Positions 28,292 to 37,066 of a stretch of 64,000 bases of DNA are shown in pieces. Made by a program: the position numbers and the translations under genes. Every line of letters begins with the position of its first letter. Position 1 is the stretch's first letter. Origin of the DNA: Affinirhizobium lemnae (GTDB taxonomy: Bacteria > Pseudomonadota > Alphaproteobacteria > Rhizobiales > Rhizobiaceae); NCBI RefSeq assembly GCF_022968395.1, contig NZ_JALJQZ010000022.1, forward strand, positions 1-64,000, given 5' to 3'. Under the pieces are notes generated by a model. That model was not told where the DNA came from and did not search any database. It saw only the letters and a list, made by a program, of their open reading frames with translations.

Positions 28292-28915
28292 TCACCTGGT
28301 CGAGCTGGATGGCCAGGTGAAGTAGTAGGATTTGTCGCCAAGCGATCCATAAAAGGCATTCTGGCCACTCTGGCGGTCGATGTAGCTGCCATCCTTGTTG
28401 CGGCTGAAGATGCCGCCGTTCTCGCGCGTAAGATGATCGCGCAGGAAGCTGCCCCAGTCCTTTGAGGTGAGATCGGTCACCTTGATCTCCTGCGTGGACA
28501 CCTTGCCGGGTGCCACCAGCTGAACACTCTTTCCCTCCGCAGCATCGGCCACGGTCAGTGTGCCCGCATCCAGCGCCTTCAGCATGGCGTCGGCCTGGCT
28601 CGCCTTGCCCGGCTCATTCTTCATCTCCTCAAGCTGCTGCTTGATGAAGGCTGCGAAATCGGCCGATGTCACGCTATCCGGCTGTTTCACCGTATCTGTG
28701 GAGGGTGTGGTATCGTCCTGCTGGTCGGCGATCCGGTTCAGCAAGTCATAGGTTCCGCTATCGGATGCATCATCGCTGCTGTCGATGCCGTAATCGCTGA
28801 GCAATCGGCTGGCTAGACTGCCGCTCGTGGCGTTCTGCTCCTGATCGGTCTGCTTCATCACCTTCAGCATGGTTAGCGTCGACCACTGCCGAACATTATC
28901 CACTGATGACACCAT
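28292..28915 (-). CDS. Hypothetical acidic protein
   Basis: 207 residues, not recognised. It is rich in Asp, Ser, Thr and Gln, with no signal peptide or membrane span. The middle (SADFAAFIKQQLEEMKNEPGKASQADAMLKALDAG) is helical, and the C-terminal part ends in a compact aromatic segment (NAFYGSLGDKSYYFTWPSSST). A GAGAGGAT site stands 8 bases before the ATG. Rhizobial homologues with this mix of disordered N terminus and small C-terminal domain are usually left as hypothetical. It is a single gene between an LLM monooxygenase and yebC. Confidence 0.7.
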   Translation of the reverse strand: MVSSVDNVRQWSTLTMLKVMKQTDQEQNATSGSLASRLLSDYGIDSSDDASDSGTYDLLNRIADQQDDTTPSTDTVKQPDSVTSADFAAFIKQQLEEMKNEPGKASQADAMLKALDAGTLTVADAAEGKSVQLVAPGKVSTQEIKVTDLTSKDWGSFLRDHLTRENGGIFSRNKDGSYIDRQSGQNAFYGSLGDKSYYFTWPSSSTR

Positions 28916-28993
28916 GTGACGATCCTCTCGACCGCTGCAAATATGGGCAGAATGCCATGCAAGGCATGTACGAGGCTGGTGAGTACGCGCAAA

Positions 28994-29029
28994 ACGAGAA
29001 AGCCGGCCCCAGATCTGGAACCGGCTTTC
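28994..29029 (-). terminator. Terminator of the YebC gene
   Basis: GAAAGCCGG pairs with CCGGCTTTC (9 bp, 14-base loop containing AGATCT). The minus strand continues TCTCGTTTT. It lies 25 bases past the stop at 29054. Confidence 0.75.
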
Positions 29030-29053
29030 CGCAAATCAAAAACGATGAAAGAC

Positions 29054-29800
29054 TCAGGCCGAAAGCTTCGCCATGACTTCGTCCGACACTTCGAAGTTCG
29101 AATAAACGTTCTGCACGTCGTCATCGTCTTCGAGGCTGTCGATCAGCTTCATCAGCGACTGTGCCTTTTCTTCATCCACCGGAACCGTGTTCTGCGGCTT
29201 CCAGACAGCCTTGACCGTCTGCGCTTCGCCCAGAACGGCCTCAAGCGCCTTGGAAACTTCGCCAATGCTCTCGAAAGCGCAGATGATGGTGTGACCGTCG
29301 TCATCGGAGATCACGTCGTCAGCACCGGCTTCGATCGCGGCTTCCATCACGGCATCAGCGCTGCCAGCGGAAGCCTTGTAGACGATTTCGCCAACATGAT
29401 CGAAAGAGAAGGAAACAGAACCGGTTTCGCCCAGAGCCCCGCCCGCTTTGGTAAAGATGGAGCGAACGTTTGAGGCGGTGCGGTTGCGGTTATCGCTCAA
29501 CGCCTCGACAATGACGGCAACACCGCCGGGACCGTAGCCCTCATAGCGAACGGAATCATAGCTCTCGCTATCGGCACCGGACGCCTTCTTGATGGCGCGG
29601 TCGATATTGTCCTTCGGCATGGACTGCGCCTTGGCGTTCTGGATTGCCAGGCGAAGAGCCGCATTCATCGAAGGGTCAGGCAGGCCCGACTTTGCAGCCA
29701 CGGTGATTTCGCGTGCGAGCTTGGAGAACATCTTGGACCGGATGGAATCCTGACGGCCCTTGCGGTGCATGATGTTCTTGAACTGTGAATGGCCAGCCAT
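29054..29800 (-). CDS. YebC/PmpR-family transcription or translation regulator
   Basis: 248 residues. The opening [18 protein letters not shown], the segment [14 protein letters not shown] and [23 protein letters not shown] identify the YebC/TACO1 family. Members bind DNA as transcription regulators or, by more recent reports, ease ribosome stalling at proline stretches; which applies here cannot be told. AAGGGG precedes the ATG. In many bacteria yebC is next to ruvC; here they are 3.3 kb apart on the same strand. Confidence 0.95.
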   Translation of the reverse strand: MAGHSQFKNIMHRKGRQDSIRSKMFSKLAREITVAAKSGLPDPSMNAALRLAIQNAKAQSMPKDNIDRAIKKASGADSESYDSVRYEGYGPGGVAVIVEALSDNRNRTASNVRSIFTKAGGALGETGSVSFSFDHVGEIVYKASAGSADAVMEAAIEAGADDVISDDDGHTIICAFESIGEVSKALEAVLGEAQTVKAVWKPQNTVPVDEEKAQSLMKLIDSLEDDDDVQNVYSNFEVSDEVMAKLSA

Positions 29801-29960
29801 GGCACCCCTTAATCGCGTAAAATGTCTGGAATGGCGGGCTTATAGGCAGGAAATCGGTCGCTTTCAAGAAAAAAGCAGATGGAGTGCAAGCAGGAAAAGC
29901 CGGAACAAACCTTTGACGGCAACGTTTCACGGCCGCACCCTCATCAAGAAAGGACCGGCA

Positions 29961-30464
29961 ATGGCAAGTCTGACCGAAGCCCGCGAAGCCCCTGCACGCC
30001 AGCTGTGGGAAGAAATCAACTCAATCCATGCGGGCATGCTTGGCATTGAAGGCTCTCACCAGCACTTCCAGCCCATGGCCCCGCATGCAGACCCCAAGAC
30101 CAACACCATCTGGTTTTTCACCAAGACCGACACTGATCTTGTACAGGCAATTCGTCCAGGAACCCGCGCGCATTTCTGCGTCGTCGGCAAGAACCACGAT
30201 TACCATGCCTGCCTCGCGGGCGTCATTGAAGTTCGCAAGGATCAGGCAAAGATCGACGAGTTCTGGAGCGCCATGACGGCCGCCTGGTACGAACACGGCA
30301 AGGATGACCCGAAGCTGACCATGCTTGTGCTGCGTCTGGATGATGCCGAGATCTGGGCGTCCACCGACAGCACGCTGAAGTTTGGCTGGGAAATCGCCAA
30401 GGCAAATCTGAGCGATGAGAAGATGCCCGATGTCGGCGTCAAGCAGCATCTCACCTTCGCCTGA
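29961..30464 (+). CDS. Pyridoxamine 5'-phosphate oxidase-related (general stress) protein
   Basis: 167 residues, split-barrel flavin-binding fold of the general stress protein 26 type: ARQLWEEINSIHAGMLGIEG, then MAPHADPKTNTIWFFTKTDTDLVQAI and HACLAGVIEVRKDQAKIDEFWSAMTAAWYEHGKDDPK. These proteins bind FMN or a similar cofactor; the physiological reaction is unknown. AAAGGACC precedes the ATG at 29961. The next gene converges with a 9-base gap. Confidence 0.88.
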   Translation: MASLTEAREAPARQLWEEINSIHAGMLGIEGSHQHFQPMAPHADPKTNTIWFFTKTDTDLVQAIRPGTRAHFCVVGKNHDYHACLAGVIEVRKDQAKIDEFWSAMTAAWYEHGKDDPKLTMLVLRLDDAEIWASTDSTLKFGWEIAKANLSDEKMPDVGVKQHLTFA

Positions 30465-30473
30465 TAAGCCCGC

Positions 30474-31307
30474 TTACATTCCCTGCGGAATTAGGATCTG
30501 CGGCTTTCGTGGCAGGTTCCGCAGAGAGACGGTGATCACCGGCTCATTTGCATAGACGATGTCGAATTTGCCGTCGAACATCGTCAGAAACCGCTCAAGC
30601 GGCGGGCCACTGCGATGCATGGGGAGGATCAGGGAAGAACGCAACCGCTGCACGACGCGGCTCATGCTATCGGCACCCATCGTCAACCCGCCGTCGGTCG
30701 GCACCATCAGCACATCCAGCCGTCCGATCTGCGTATAGTGGCTGTCCGTCAGTTCATGATGCAGGTGGCCGAGATGGCCGATACACAGGCCGGCAATCTC
30801 GAAGATGAAGATTGAATTGCCGTTTTCCTCGAAGCCGCCATAGGCGCGGATATCCGTTGAAACATTGCGGGTATACGTATCCCCGACCACGACGTGATGA
30901 TCCGCCTTCTGCCCCGGCGTATCACTCCAGCCCGGCAGCACGTGCTTGATGCCCGCATCGGGTGAGCGCGTGTAATGCGTGGAGTGGGCCTTGTTCATCG
31001 TAACGATGTCCGGCAGCCGCTGAGGCCGATAGTAGCCGCTGTAATCTGTTGCGATCAGCACCCCTTCCGGGCTTTCGATGGAATAGGTCGAATGCCCGAT
31101 GAAGGTGATCCGAACATCCTCGGCAATCTTTCGGGCCTGCGCCATCTGCTGCGGCTTGAAGCTGACGAAGCTCGCCTTTGGCACCGTTTCGGCGATTGCC
31201 TGGCATTGACTGGCGGGGCGAGGCTGATCCTGCGCCTGGGCGACACCAAGGTGCGAGCCCGCGAAAAATACGCCTGACATCAAAGCGAATGCGACTGCGC
31301 GAAACAT
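30474..31307 (-). CDS. Exported MBL-fold metallo-hydrolase (UlaG-like)
   Basis: 277 residues. A signal peptide (MFRAVAFALMSGVFFAGSHLGVAQA) predicts export. The fold begins VRITFIGHSTYSIESPEGVLIATDYSG, typical of the Lactamase_B_3/UlaG group, with further likely metal ligands in NKAHSTHYT, GLCIGHLGHLHHELT and LPMHRSG. The classical HxHxDH is replaced by the THYT form, as is common in this subgroup. The substrate is unknown. AGGGA precedes the ATG. Confidence 0.85.
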   Translation of the reverse strand: MFRAVAFALMSGVFFAGSHLGVAQAQDQPRPASQCQAIAETVPKASFVSFKPQQMAQARKIAEDVRITFIGHSTYSIESPEGVLIATDYSGYYRPQRLPDIVTMNKAHSTHYTRSPDAGIKHVLPGWSDTPGQKADHHVVVGDTYTRNVSTDIRAYGGFEENGNSIFIFEIAGLCIGHLGHLHHELTDSHYTQIGRLDVLMVPTDGGLTMGADSMSRVVQRLRSSLILPMHRSGPPLERFLTMFDGKFDIVYANEPVITVSLRNLPRKPQILIPQGM

Positions 31308-31408
31308 GGTGCCAATCCCTCGTCTTCGTGAACGAAAGATGCGGCAGTCATGACAGAGCGTCCAGCCTTGGAAGGCCGTTCCGCTCTCACTTTCCTGTCA
31401 TCGAAGCA

Positions 31409-32668
31409 TCAACGCCGGTCGTTCGAGCCTGTCGCGCGCGGATCGAGCTTCAGGCCCTCTGGCGTCGCGAGTTGGGCGGAAGCACCCGGCACCGCCGTTG
31501 TATAATTGTCCTTTTCCTCGCGGGGACGCGCTGCCCGGATCCGGCTGCGGATAATCGAATAGGCAACCACGATCAGATGCGCGACAGCCGTGACGGCAAA
31601 CAGCGCATGCGGACCGAAATGCGTCATGACCGGTCCGCCCAATGTCGGGCCGATGACCGTGCCGATCCCGTAAAGCAGAAGCAGGCCGCCCGACACCTTG
31701 ACGAAATCTTCCGGTGCCGCGAAGTCATTCGCATGCGCAACAGCGATCGGATAGAGCGCATTGGCCGCAGCACCATAGATCGCCACCAGCGCGATGATGA
31801 CATAGACATTCATCGGATGCAGCACCACCAGCACAAACCCTGCTAGAGCGGAAAGCGCCGAAAGCGCAGCGAGCACATAGCGGCGGTCCATGCGGTCGGA
31901 CAAGCGACCCGCCGGGAACTGCATGATGGCACCGGCAAAAATGGTGATGCTGACCATGATGGCAATGGTGCCCTGGTGAAGCCCGGCCTTCGCACCGAAG
32001 ACGGCAACCAGCGTGCCGTAAGCACCGTTCGCGATACCGATCATCAGAATGCCGACGAAGGAGACCGGCGAATTTCGATACAGTCCCCTGAGATCGAGAC
32101 TGACCCGTTTGAGCGGCTGCGGCGATGCGGCTGTCGAGATCGTGGTTGGCAGGATGGCGATGCAGTACAGGATGCCGCAGACCATGAACAGGATCGGGGT
32201 CGTGACATCCGCTACCCCGACCAGCAACTGTCCGCCAACAACGCCCATCAGCGTTATGGCAATGTAGAGCGAGAAGATCGCACCGCGGCTTTCGTTCGTC
32301 GCACGCTCGTTCAGCCAGCTTTCGATGATCATCGAGGTTCCCGCGGTACAAAAGCCCGTGACCGCACGCAATGTCAGCCAGGCCGCATCATTCACGAACA
32401 TGCCTGTCACCAGCACGTTGAGGCAGATGATGGCGCCAAAGCCGGAAAAGGCGCGAACATGGCCGATGCGGCGCACCAGAAGAGGCGCTGCAAAGCAACC
32501 TGCAACAAAGCCCGCAGCCCAGGTGGTGCCGAGAAGGCCGAGAATCTCGTTGGAATAGCCCTCATGCGTGCCGCGCACCGGCAGGAGCAATCCCTGTAGC
32601 CCGTTTCCCAGAAACAGAAACAGCGTGCCGAGGAGAAGACTGAAAACGGGCAGAATATTGCGAGGCAT
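31409..32668 (-). CDS. Major facilitator superfamily transporter (YcaD-like)
   Basis: 419 residues with about 12 hydrophobic segments. The MFS loop 2-3 signature appears as GCFAAPLLVRRIGHVRAFSGFG, and ESWLNERATNESRGAIFSLY is characteristic of the YcaD/CynX-like branch. The substrate is unknown. The ATG at 32668 gives the usual N terminus but has no strong Shine-Dalgarno; the frame is open further upstream to a TTG at 32746. The last 35 residues are a polar tail. It is a single gene, divergent from a small membrane protein gene. Confidence 0.88.
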   Translation of the reverse strand: MPRNILPVFSLLLGTLFLFLGNGLQGLLLPVRGTHEGYSNEILGLLGTTWAAGFVAGCFAAPLLVRRIGHVRAFSGFGAIICLNVLVTGMFVNDAAWLTLRAVTGFCTAGTSMIIESWLNERATNESRGAIFSLYIAITLMGVVGGQLLVGVADVTTPILFMVCGILYCIAILPTTISTAASPQPLKRVSLDLRGLYRNSPVSFVGILMIGIANGAYGTLVAVFGAKAGLHQGTIAIMVSITIFAGAIMQFPAGRLSDRMDRRYVLAALSALSALAGFVLVVLHPMNVYVIIALVAIYGAAANALYPIAVAHANDFAAPEDFVKVSGGLLLLYGIGTVIGPTLGGPVMTHFGPHALFAVTAVAHLIVVAYSIIRSRIRAARPREEKDNYTTAVPGASAQLATPEGLKLDPRATGSNDRR

Positions 32669-32919
32669 CGGCAAAACCGCGAGCAGAATCAGAACGTGAA
32701 CAGGACCGTGACAGCAAAGCACGGCAATGGTTAAGTCATTGCGCAAATAATCGAAATTCAGGCATGAATCCGGCAGTTGCGGCTGACTTGAAGAGTTTTC
32801 GCGATGGAATTCGCCCGGTTTGACAAATGAGCGGTTCCGAATCCCTTTCGCAACACCTAATCCTGATGACGTGCAAAAATGTCCAGCCTGTGGCTGCGGT
32901 TGAAGGAATCTGGAACAAA

Positions 32920-33081
32920 ATGACGAAAATCATCGGCCTGTTGCTGTTGCTGGCCATGGTGGTCCAGATCATCAAGCCGCTGGGCTTTCCCGGCCTGAAA
33001 CGCCGTGCCGATTTCTGGAAGCTGGCGGTTCTTGCCTTTGTCTCCTGGGCCATAATCCTGCTGCTGCGCGACTTTACGTGA
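32920..33081 (+). CDS. Small two-span membrane protein
   Basis: 53 residues from the ATG at 32920 (MTKIIGLLLLLAMVVQIIKPLG), with GAAGGA 13 bases upstream. Two hydrophobic segments (about 4-20 and 33-49, LAVLAFVSWAIILLLRDF) are joined by a basic loop GLKRRADFWK. The frame also extends upstream to 32827, adding 31 polar residues, but without a better start. I do not recognise a family; similar short proteins occur in rhizobia. It lies between the MFS gene and a flavoprotein. Confidence 0.6.
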   Translation: MTKIIGLLLLLAMVVQIIKPLGFPGLKRRADFWKLAVLAFVSWAIILLLRDFT

Positions 33082-33193
33082 GGCCGACAATCCTGGGCCT
33101 GAAATCCGGGGGCTTGAAATCTCGACAGGTTTACTAGTCTATTTAAGGCGAGAGGTCGGGCAACTGGTATGTCCGGCCAGACAAGGAGCGCTC

Positions 33194-34588
33194 ATGAAAT
33201 ATGACGTTGCCGTTGTTGGAGCAGGCTTTTCGGCAATTGCTGTCACGCTGCAGCTCCTGCGAAAACTTTCTCCTCATCAGTCGGTCGCCGTTATCGGTGA
33301 TGATCCGGGCTTTGGTCGCGGCACGGCCTATCGCAGCGAGTTCCACATCCATCGCCTGAACGTGGCTGCCGCCCGCATGTCCATCTTTCCGGACAGGCCG
33401 GATGATTTCCTGGATTGGCAGATGGAAAAGGGCCGCAGCGTCAAGGCAGGAGACTATGTGCCGAGAAGCGATTTCGGCCTTTATCTCCGAGACCGATTGG
33501 CGGAACTGTTGCGACAGCGCCAGACCTGCGCCCGGGTCGATTTCATCAAGGCCAAGGCGCTGGGCTGTCTGGATATCGGGGCAGACACCACCATGATCCG
33601 GCTCGCCCATGGCGGGGAACTGGTGGCACGCAATCTCGTCCTGTGTCTCGGTGTCGGCAGCGCTTCCATTCCTGCACCTCTGCGAGACCTGCCGGAAACC
33701 GCCAAATCTCACGTGGTGGAAAACCCTTGGAGGCTGGGCTGGCTTTCTAAGGTCGGCGCCAATGACCGTGTCTGCATTCTCGGTTCTGGCCTGACCATGG
33801 TGGATCAGGTTCTGGCATTGCGTGCCAGCGGGCATCAAGGCATGATCCATGTGCTTTCACGGCGGGGGCTTCTGCCCCATCGACATGACCGTCAGCCCGT
33901 GTCCCCGGTGACACCGGAATTGCCCGAAACAGATCGACGCATGAGCAAGCTACTGGTCGCCTTGCGCAAACAGGTTAGGCGCGGCGCTGCCTGGCGTTCG
34001 GTGATCGACGGCCTCAGACCGCATACGCAAACTTTGTGGCAGGAGCTACCGGATGCAGAAAAGAAACGTTTCCTGCGCCACGCTCTGCCCTGGTGGACCG
34101 TGCACCGGCACAGGCTGGCACCGGACGTGGCCGATGATCTCGATCGCGTCCTGAACGATGGACGTCTCACGGTCCATGCAGGCTATCTGCAACAGGCGGA
34201 ACTTTCGCGCCCCGGCATCAGCCTCTCCTATCGCGCAAGGGGCTCGCGTGAGATGCGGCGCCTGACGGCGGACTGGATTGTCAATTGTACCGGAATGGAA
34301 AGAGCAGGCATTGATCACTCTCCTCTTCTCCAATGCATGAAGGATCGTGGCCAGCTTCAGCCAGACCCCTTGGGTCTTGGCATCATGGTTGATGAGACAA
34401 GCCGCCTGATTGGCAGGGATGGCCAACCTCAACACAATATCCATGTGGTGGGTGCCCTGACCGCAGGCCGTTTCTGGGAAATCACGGCGGTGCCGGATAT
34501 TCGCGTGCAGGCCAATGCCGTTGCCTCGCAAATTGCTGCTGAGCTTGCTACCGGTTCGACGAGTGCCGTGCGGACTGCCACATCCTGA
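33194..34588 (+). CDS. FAD/NAD(P)-binding protein (NAD_binding_9 type)
   Basis: 464 residues. The N terminus MKYDVAVVGAGFSAIAVTLQLL is an FAD-binding Rossmann motif; GDDPGFGRGTAYRSEFHIHRLNVAAARMS is the hallmark of the FAD-NAD(P)-binding_9 family (PF13454), and a second dinucleotide site occurs at RVCILGSGLTMVDQVLALRA. Near the C terminus, NIHVVGALTAGRFWEITAVPDIRVQA closes the FAD fold. An oxidoreductase of unknown substrate, perhaps hydroxylating. AAGGAG precedes the ATG. It ends in a bidirectional terminator shared with fba. Confidence 0.88.
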   Translation: MKYDVAVVGAGFSAIAVTLQLLRKLSPHQSVAVIGDDPGFGRGTAYRSEFHIHRLNVAAARMSIFPDRPDDFLDWQMEKGRSVKAGDYVPRSDFGLYLRDRLAELLRQRQTCARVDFIKAKALGCLDIGADTTMIRLAHGGELVARNLVLCLGVGSASIPAPLRDLPETAKSHVVENPWRLGWLSKVGANDRVCILGSGLTMVDQVLALRASGHQGMIHVLSRRGLLPHRHDRQPVSPVTPELPETDRRMSKLLVALRKQVRRGAAWRSVIDGLRPHTQTLWQELPDAEKKRFLRHALPWWTVHRHRLAPDVADDLDRVLNDGRLTVHAGYLQQAELSRPGISLSYRARGSREMRRLTADWIVNCTGMERAGIDHSPLLQCMKDRGQLQPDPLGLGIMVDETSRLIGRDGQPQHNIHVVGALTAGRFWEITAVPDIRVQANAVASQIAAELATGSTSAVRTATS

Positions 34589-34599
34589 TAACTCCACGC

Positions 34600-34633
34600 A
34601 AGAAAGCCGCCTCGTTTCCGAAGCGGCTTTCTT
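34600..34633. terminator. Bidirectional terminator between the flavoprotein gene and fba
   Basis: AAGAAAGCCGC (34600-34610) pairs with GCGGCTTTCTT (34623-34633), an 11-bp stem with T-rich arms on both strands, placed between two convergent genes. Confidence 0.8.
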
Positions 34634-34651
34634 GAGTTACTAAACTAAGTC

Positions 34652-35566
34652 TCAAGCAGCGCAGCCGGCTGCAACCTTGTTGACGCTGGCGTCATAGATC
34701 TGGTCGATGGTTCCGGCGACGGCTGCGTTGAATTCGGCATCCGTCATCGTCACACGCAGGCTCTCGGTCAGGCCGCGCGAGAAGCTGGCGATCATGCCGG
34801 GATTGTGCTTCAGCTTCTGGCAGGCGTCTGCCGTGCTGTATCCACCCGACAGGGCGACCACGCGAACGACCGACTTGTGGCCGATGAAGGGCGCATAGAA
34901 ATCGGCAACCGTCGGGATCGTCAGCTTCAGCATGACCGTCTCGCTGGACGGCAGCTTATCGAGATAGGCAGCAATCTCATCACGCAGAATGGCTTCCGCT
35001 TCCTGCTTGGTGGGGCTCTTGATGGAAACTTCCGGCTCGATGATCGGCATCAGGCCCTGACCGATGATCTGACGGGCCACTTCAAACTGCTGCTTCACGA
35101 CGGCAGCGATGCCGGCCTTGTCCGCATTCGCGATGACCGAGCGCATCTTGGTGCCGAAAATGCCCTTTTCGCGGCCACGGATGAGCAAAGCATCCAGTTC
35201 CGGCATCGGCTTCATGGTCTGAACGCCATTTTCTTCCGCATTCAGTCCCTTGTCGATCTTCAGGAAGGGAACGACGCCGCGCTTCTGCCAGAGATAGGAC
35301 GGAACCGGCTCACCATTGACATCGCCGTCCATCGTGCGCTCGAACAGGATCGCGCCGATAACCTTGTCGCCCGTGAACGAGGGCGCACTCATGATGCGGA
35401 CGCGCATGGCGTGCATCAGGCGGAACATTTCCTCGTCGCCCTGGTAGTCGGTTTCCATGACGCCATACGCACGCAAGGCTCCCGGTGTCGAACCGCCGCT
35501 CTGATCCAGAGCCGCAATAAATCCCGGTGCGGAACTCATCTTGTGCAACATCTTGGCGTCTCCCAT
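34652..35566 (-). CDS. fba: Class I fructose-bisphosphate aldolase
   Basis: 304 residues, a short member of the glycolytic class I family (PF00274). It interconverts fructose-1,6-bisphosphate with glyceraldehyde-3-phosphate and DHAP without metal. LDQSGGSTPGALRAYG, GAILFERTMD, VPFLKIDKG, LMPIIEPEV and ALSGGYS correspond to the conserved substrate-binding blocks; the lysine in VMLKLTIP aligns with the Schiff-base lysine. The ATG at 35566 (MGDAKMLHKMSS) has AGGAG at good spacing; a TTG two codons earlier is less likely. It lies downstream of pgk, with a large perfect dyad between. Confidence 0.95.
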   Translation of the reverse strand: MGDAKMLHKMSSAPGFIAALDQSGGSTPGALRAYGVMETDYQGDEEMFRLMHAMRVRIMSAPSFTGDKVIGAILFERTMDGDVNGEPVPSYLWQKRGVVPFLKIDKGLNAEENGVQTMKPMPELDALLIRGREKGIFGTKMRSVIANADKAGIAAVVKQQFEVARQIIGQGLMPIIEPEVSIKSPTKQEAEAILRDEIAAYLDKLPSSETVMLKLTIPTVADFYAPFIGHKSVVRVVALSGGYSTADACQKLKHNPGMIASFSRGLTESLRVTMTDAEFNAAVAGTIDQIYDASVNKVAAGCAA

Positions 35567-35671
35567 ACTCAACTCCTGTCCCTAAGTCGGCCTATAACGG
35601 GCTCATCCCGTTGGATATCATCCGCGGATAACAGAAGTTTTTAGTGAGGGAAATCCTATGCTTAAGGCTTG

Positions 35672-35698
35672 AAACGATTGAAATTATTTCAATCGTTT
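35672..35698. promoter_or_regulatory. 27-bp perfect dyad upstream of fba
   Basis: AAACGATTGAAA-TTA-TTTCAATCGTTT: 12-bp arms, 3-base centre, no mismatch. It is 106 bases upstream of the fba start and 85 beyond the pgk stop, in an AT-rich setting. No strong terminator tail, so an operator for a dimeric regulator is the more likely role. The regulator is unknown. Confidence 0.6.
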
Positions 35699-35735
35699 AA
35701 AACATCTAAAAAAATTTAAAGCTAGTGATTTCGAC

Positions 35736-35764
35736 GTGCGCAACTCTTTCCTCAAGTTGCGCAC
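35736..35764 (-). terminator. Hairpin behind pgk
   Basis: GTGCGCAACT pairs with AGTTGCGCAC (10 bp, 9-base loop), 19 bases past the pgk stop. The minus-strand tail lacks a T run, so it may be a weak terminator or an mRNA-stabilising hairpin. Confidence 0.55.
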
Positions 35765-35782
35765 GCGCTATTTTGCCGCGGT

Positions 35783-36985
35783 TCAGGCGCTTTTGATCAG
35801 GACGGAGACGCCGGGTAGTTCCTTGCCCTCCATCCATTCGAGGAAGGCACCACCGGCGGTCGAGACGTAAGAAAAGCTGTCTGCGACACCGGCATGGTTG
35901 AGCGCGGAGACAGTATCGCCACCACCTGCGACGGATACCAGCTTGCCAGCCTTGGTCTGTTCGGCGGCGAATTTTGCAGCAGCAACCGTCGCGGCATCGA
36001 AGGGCGCGATTTCGAAGGCGCCCAACGGTCCGTTCCAGACCAGCGTATGCGCGCGACCAATCCATTCATTGACGGCTTCAACAGACTTCGGGCCAACATC
36101 CAGAACCATGGCATCGGCTGGAATGGCGTCGATATCGACCACTTCATTTTCCGCATTGGCCTTGAACTCGCGGGCCACCACGCCGTCGACCGGCAGAACG
36201 ATGGCGCACTGCGCGCTGGCCGCTTCGATCATGATCTGCTTGGCCGTCTCTGCCAGATCATGCTCGCAGAGAGACTTGCCAACAGAGGTGCCCCGCGCTG
36301 CGATGAATGTATTGGCCATGCCGCCACCGATCACGAGCGCATCGACCTTCTTCACAAGGTTCATCAAGAGATCGATCTTGGTCGAAACCTTGGCACCACC
36401 AACAATCGCGACAACCGGGCGTGCCGGATTGCCAAGACCCTTCTCCAGCGCTTCCAGCTCTTCCTGCATGGTGCGGCCTGCATAGGCGGGAAGATGGTGG
36501 GCCAGGCCCTCCGTCGAGGAATGGGCGCGGTGCGCTGCAGAGAAGGCATCATTGACGAAGATGTCGCCATTCGCGGCCAGAGCTGCTGTAAAGTCGGCGT
36601 CGTTCTTTTCTTCACCCTTATGGAAGCGGGTATTTTCCAGAAGCAGAATGTCGCCGTTCTGCATCTTGGACACCGCAGACGCCGCTGCTTCGCCGATGCA
36701 GTCTTCGGCAAAGAGAACAGCGTGATCCAGCACGTCTTCAACGGCGGGCACGATGAGCTTCAGGGACATATCGGCAACCGGCGCACCCTTGGGGCGGCCG
36801 AAATGCGCAAGCAGGATAACCTTTGCGCCCTTGCCGGACAGTTCGAGGATCGTCGGAGCGACACGCTCGATGCGCGTTGCGTCCGTTACCTTTCCGTCCG
36901 AGACGGGAACATTGAGGTCCACGCGTAAGAGAACGCGCTTGCCTGCGATATCGGAGAGGTCGTCCAGGGTCTTGAAGGCTGGCAT
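35783..36985 (-). CDS. pgk: Phosphoglycerate kinase
   Basis: 400 residues, usual length. It transfers phosphate from 1,3-bisphosphoglycerate to ADP in glycolysis. The N-terminal domain has [22 protein letters not shown] and HFGRPKG; the nucleotide domain has [16 protein letters not shown] and the C-terminal loop [15 protein letters not shown]. The ATG at 36985 ([12 protein letters not shown]) is the family's normal start. In many rhizobia pgk is next to gap; here an antiporter gene and a TadG-like gene stand between them. Confidence 0.97.
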   Translation of the reverse strand: MPAFKTLDDLSDIAGKRVLLRVDLNVPVSDGKVTDATRIERVAPTILELSGKGAKVILLAHFGRPKGAPVADMSLKLIVPAVEDVLDHAVLFAEDCIGEAAASAVSKMQNGDILLLENTRFHKGEEKNDADFTAALAANGDIFVNDAFSAAHRAHSSTEGLAHHLPAYAGRTMQEELEALEKGLGNPARPVVAIVGGAKVSTKIDLLMNLVKKVDALVIGGGMANTFIAARGTSVGKSLCEHDLAETAKQIMIEAASAQCAIVLPVDGVVAREFKANAENEVVDIDAIPADAMVLDVGPKSVEAVNEWIGRAHTLVWNGPLGAFEIAPFDAATVAAAKFAAEQTKAGKLVSVAGGGDTVSALNHAGVADSFSYVSTAGGAFLEWMEGKELPGVSVLIKSA

Positions 36986-37066
36986 TATGGCAATCCGTTT
37001 CGATGGTTGAATTTCGAAGCGGACCATACTCAACCTGCCGGACGGTGCAAGGGCCGTGGCCCTTTC

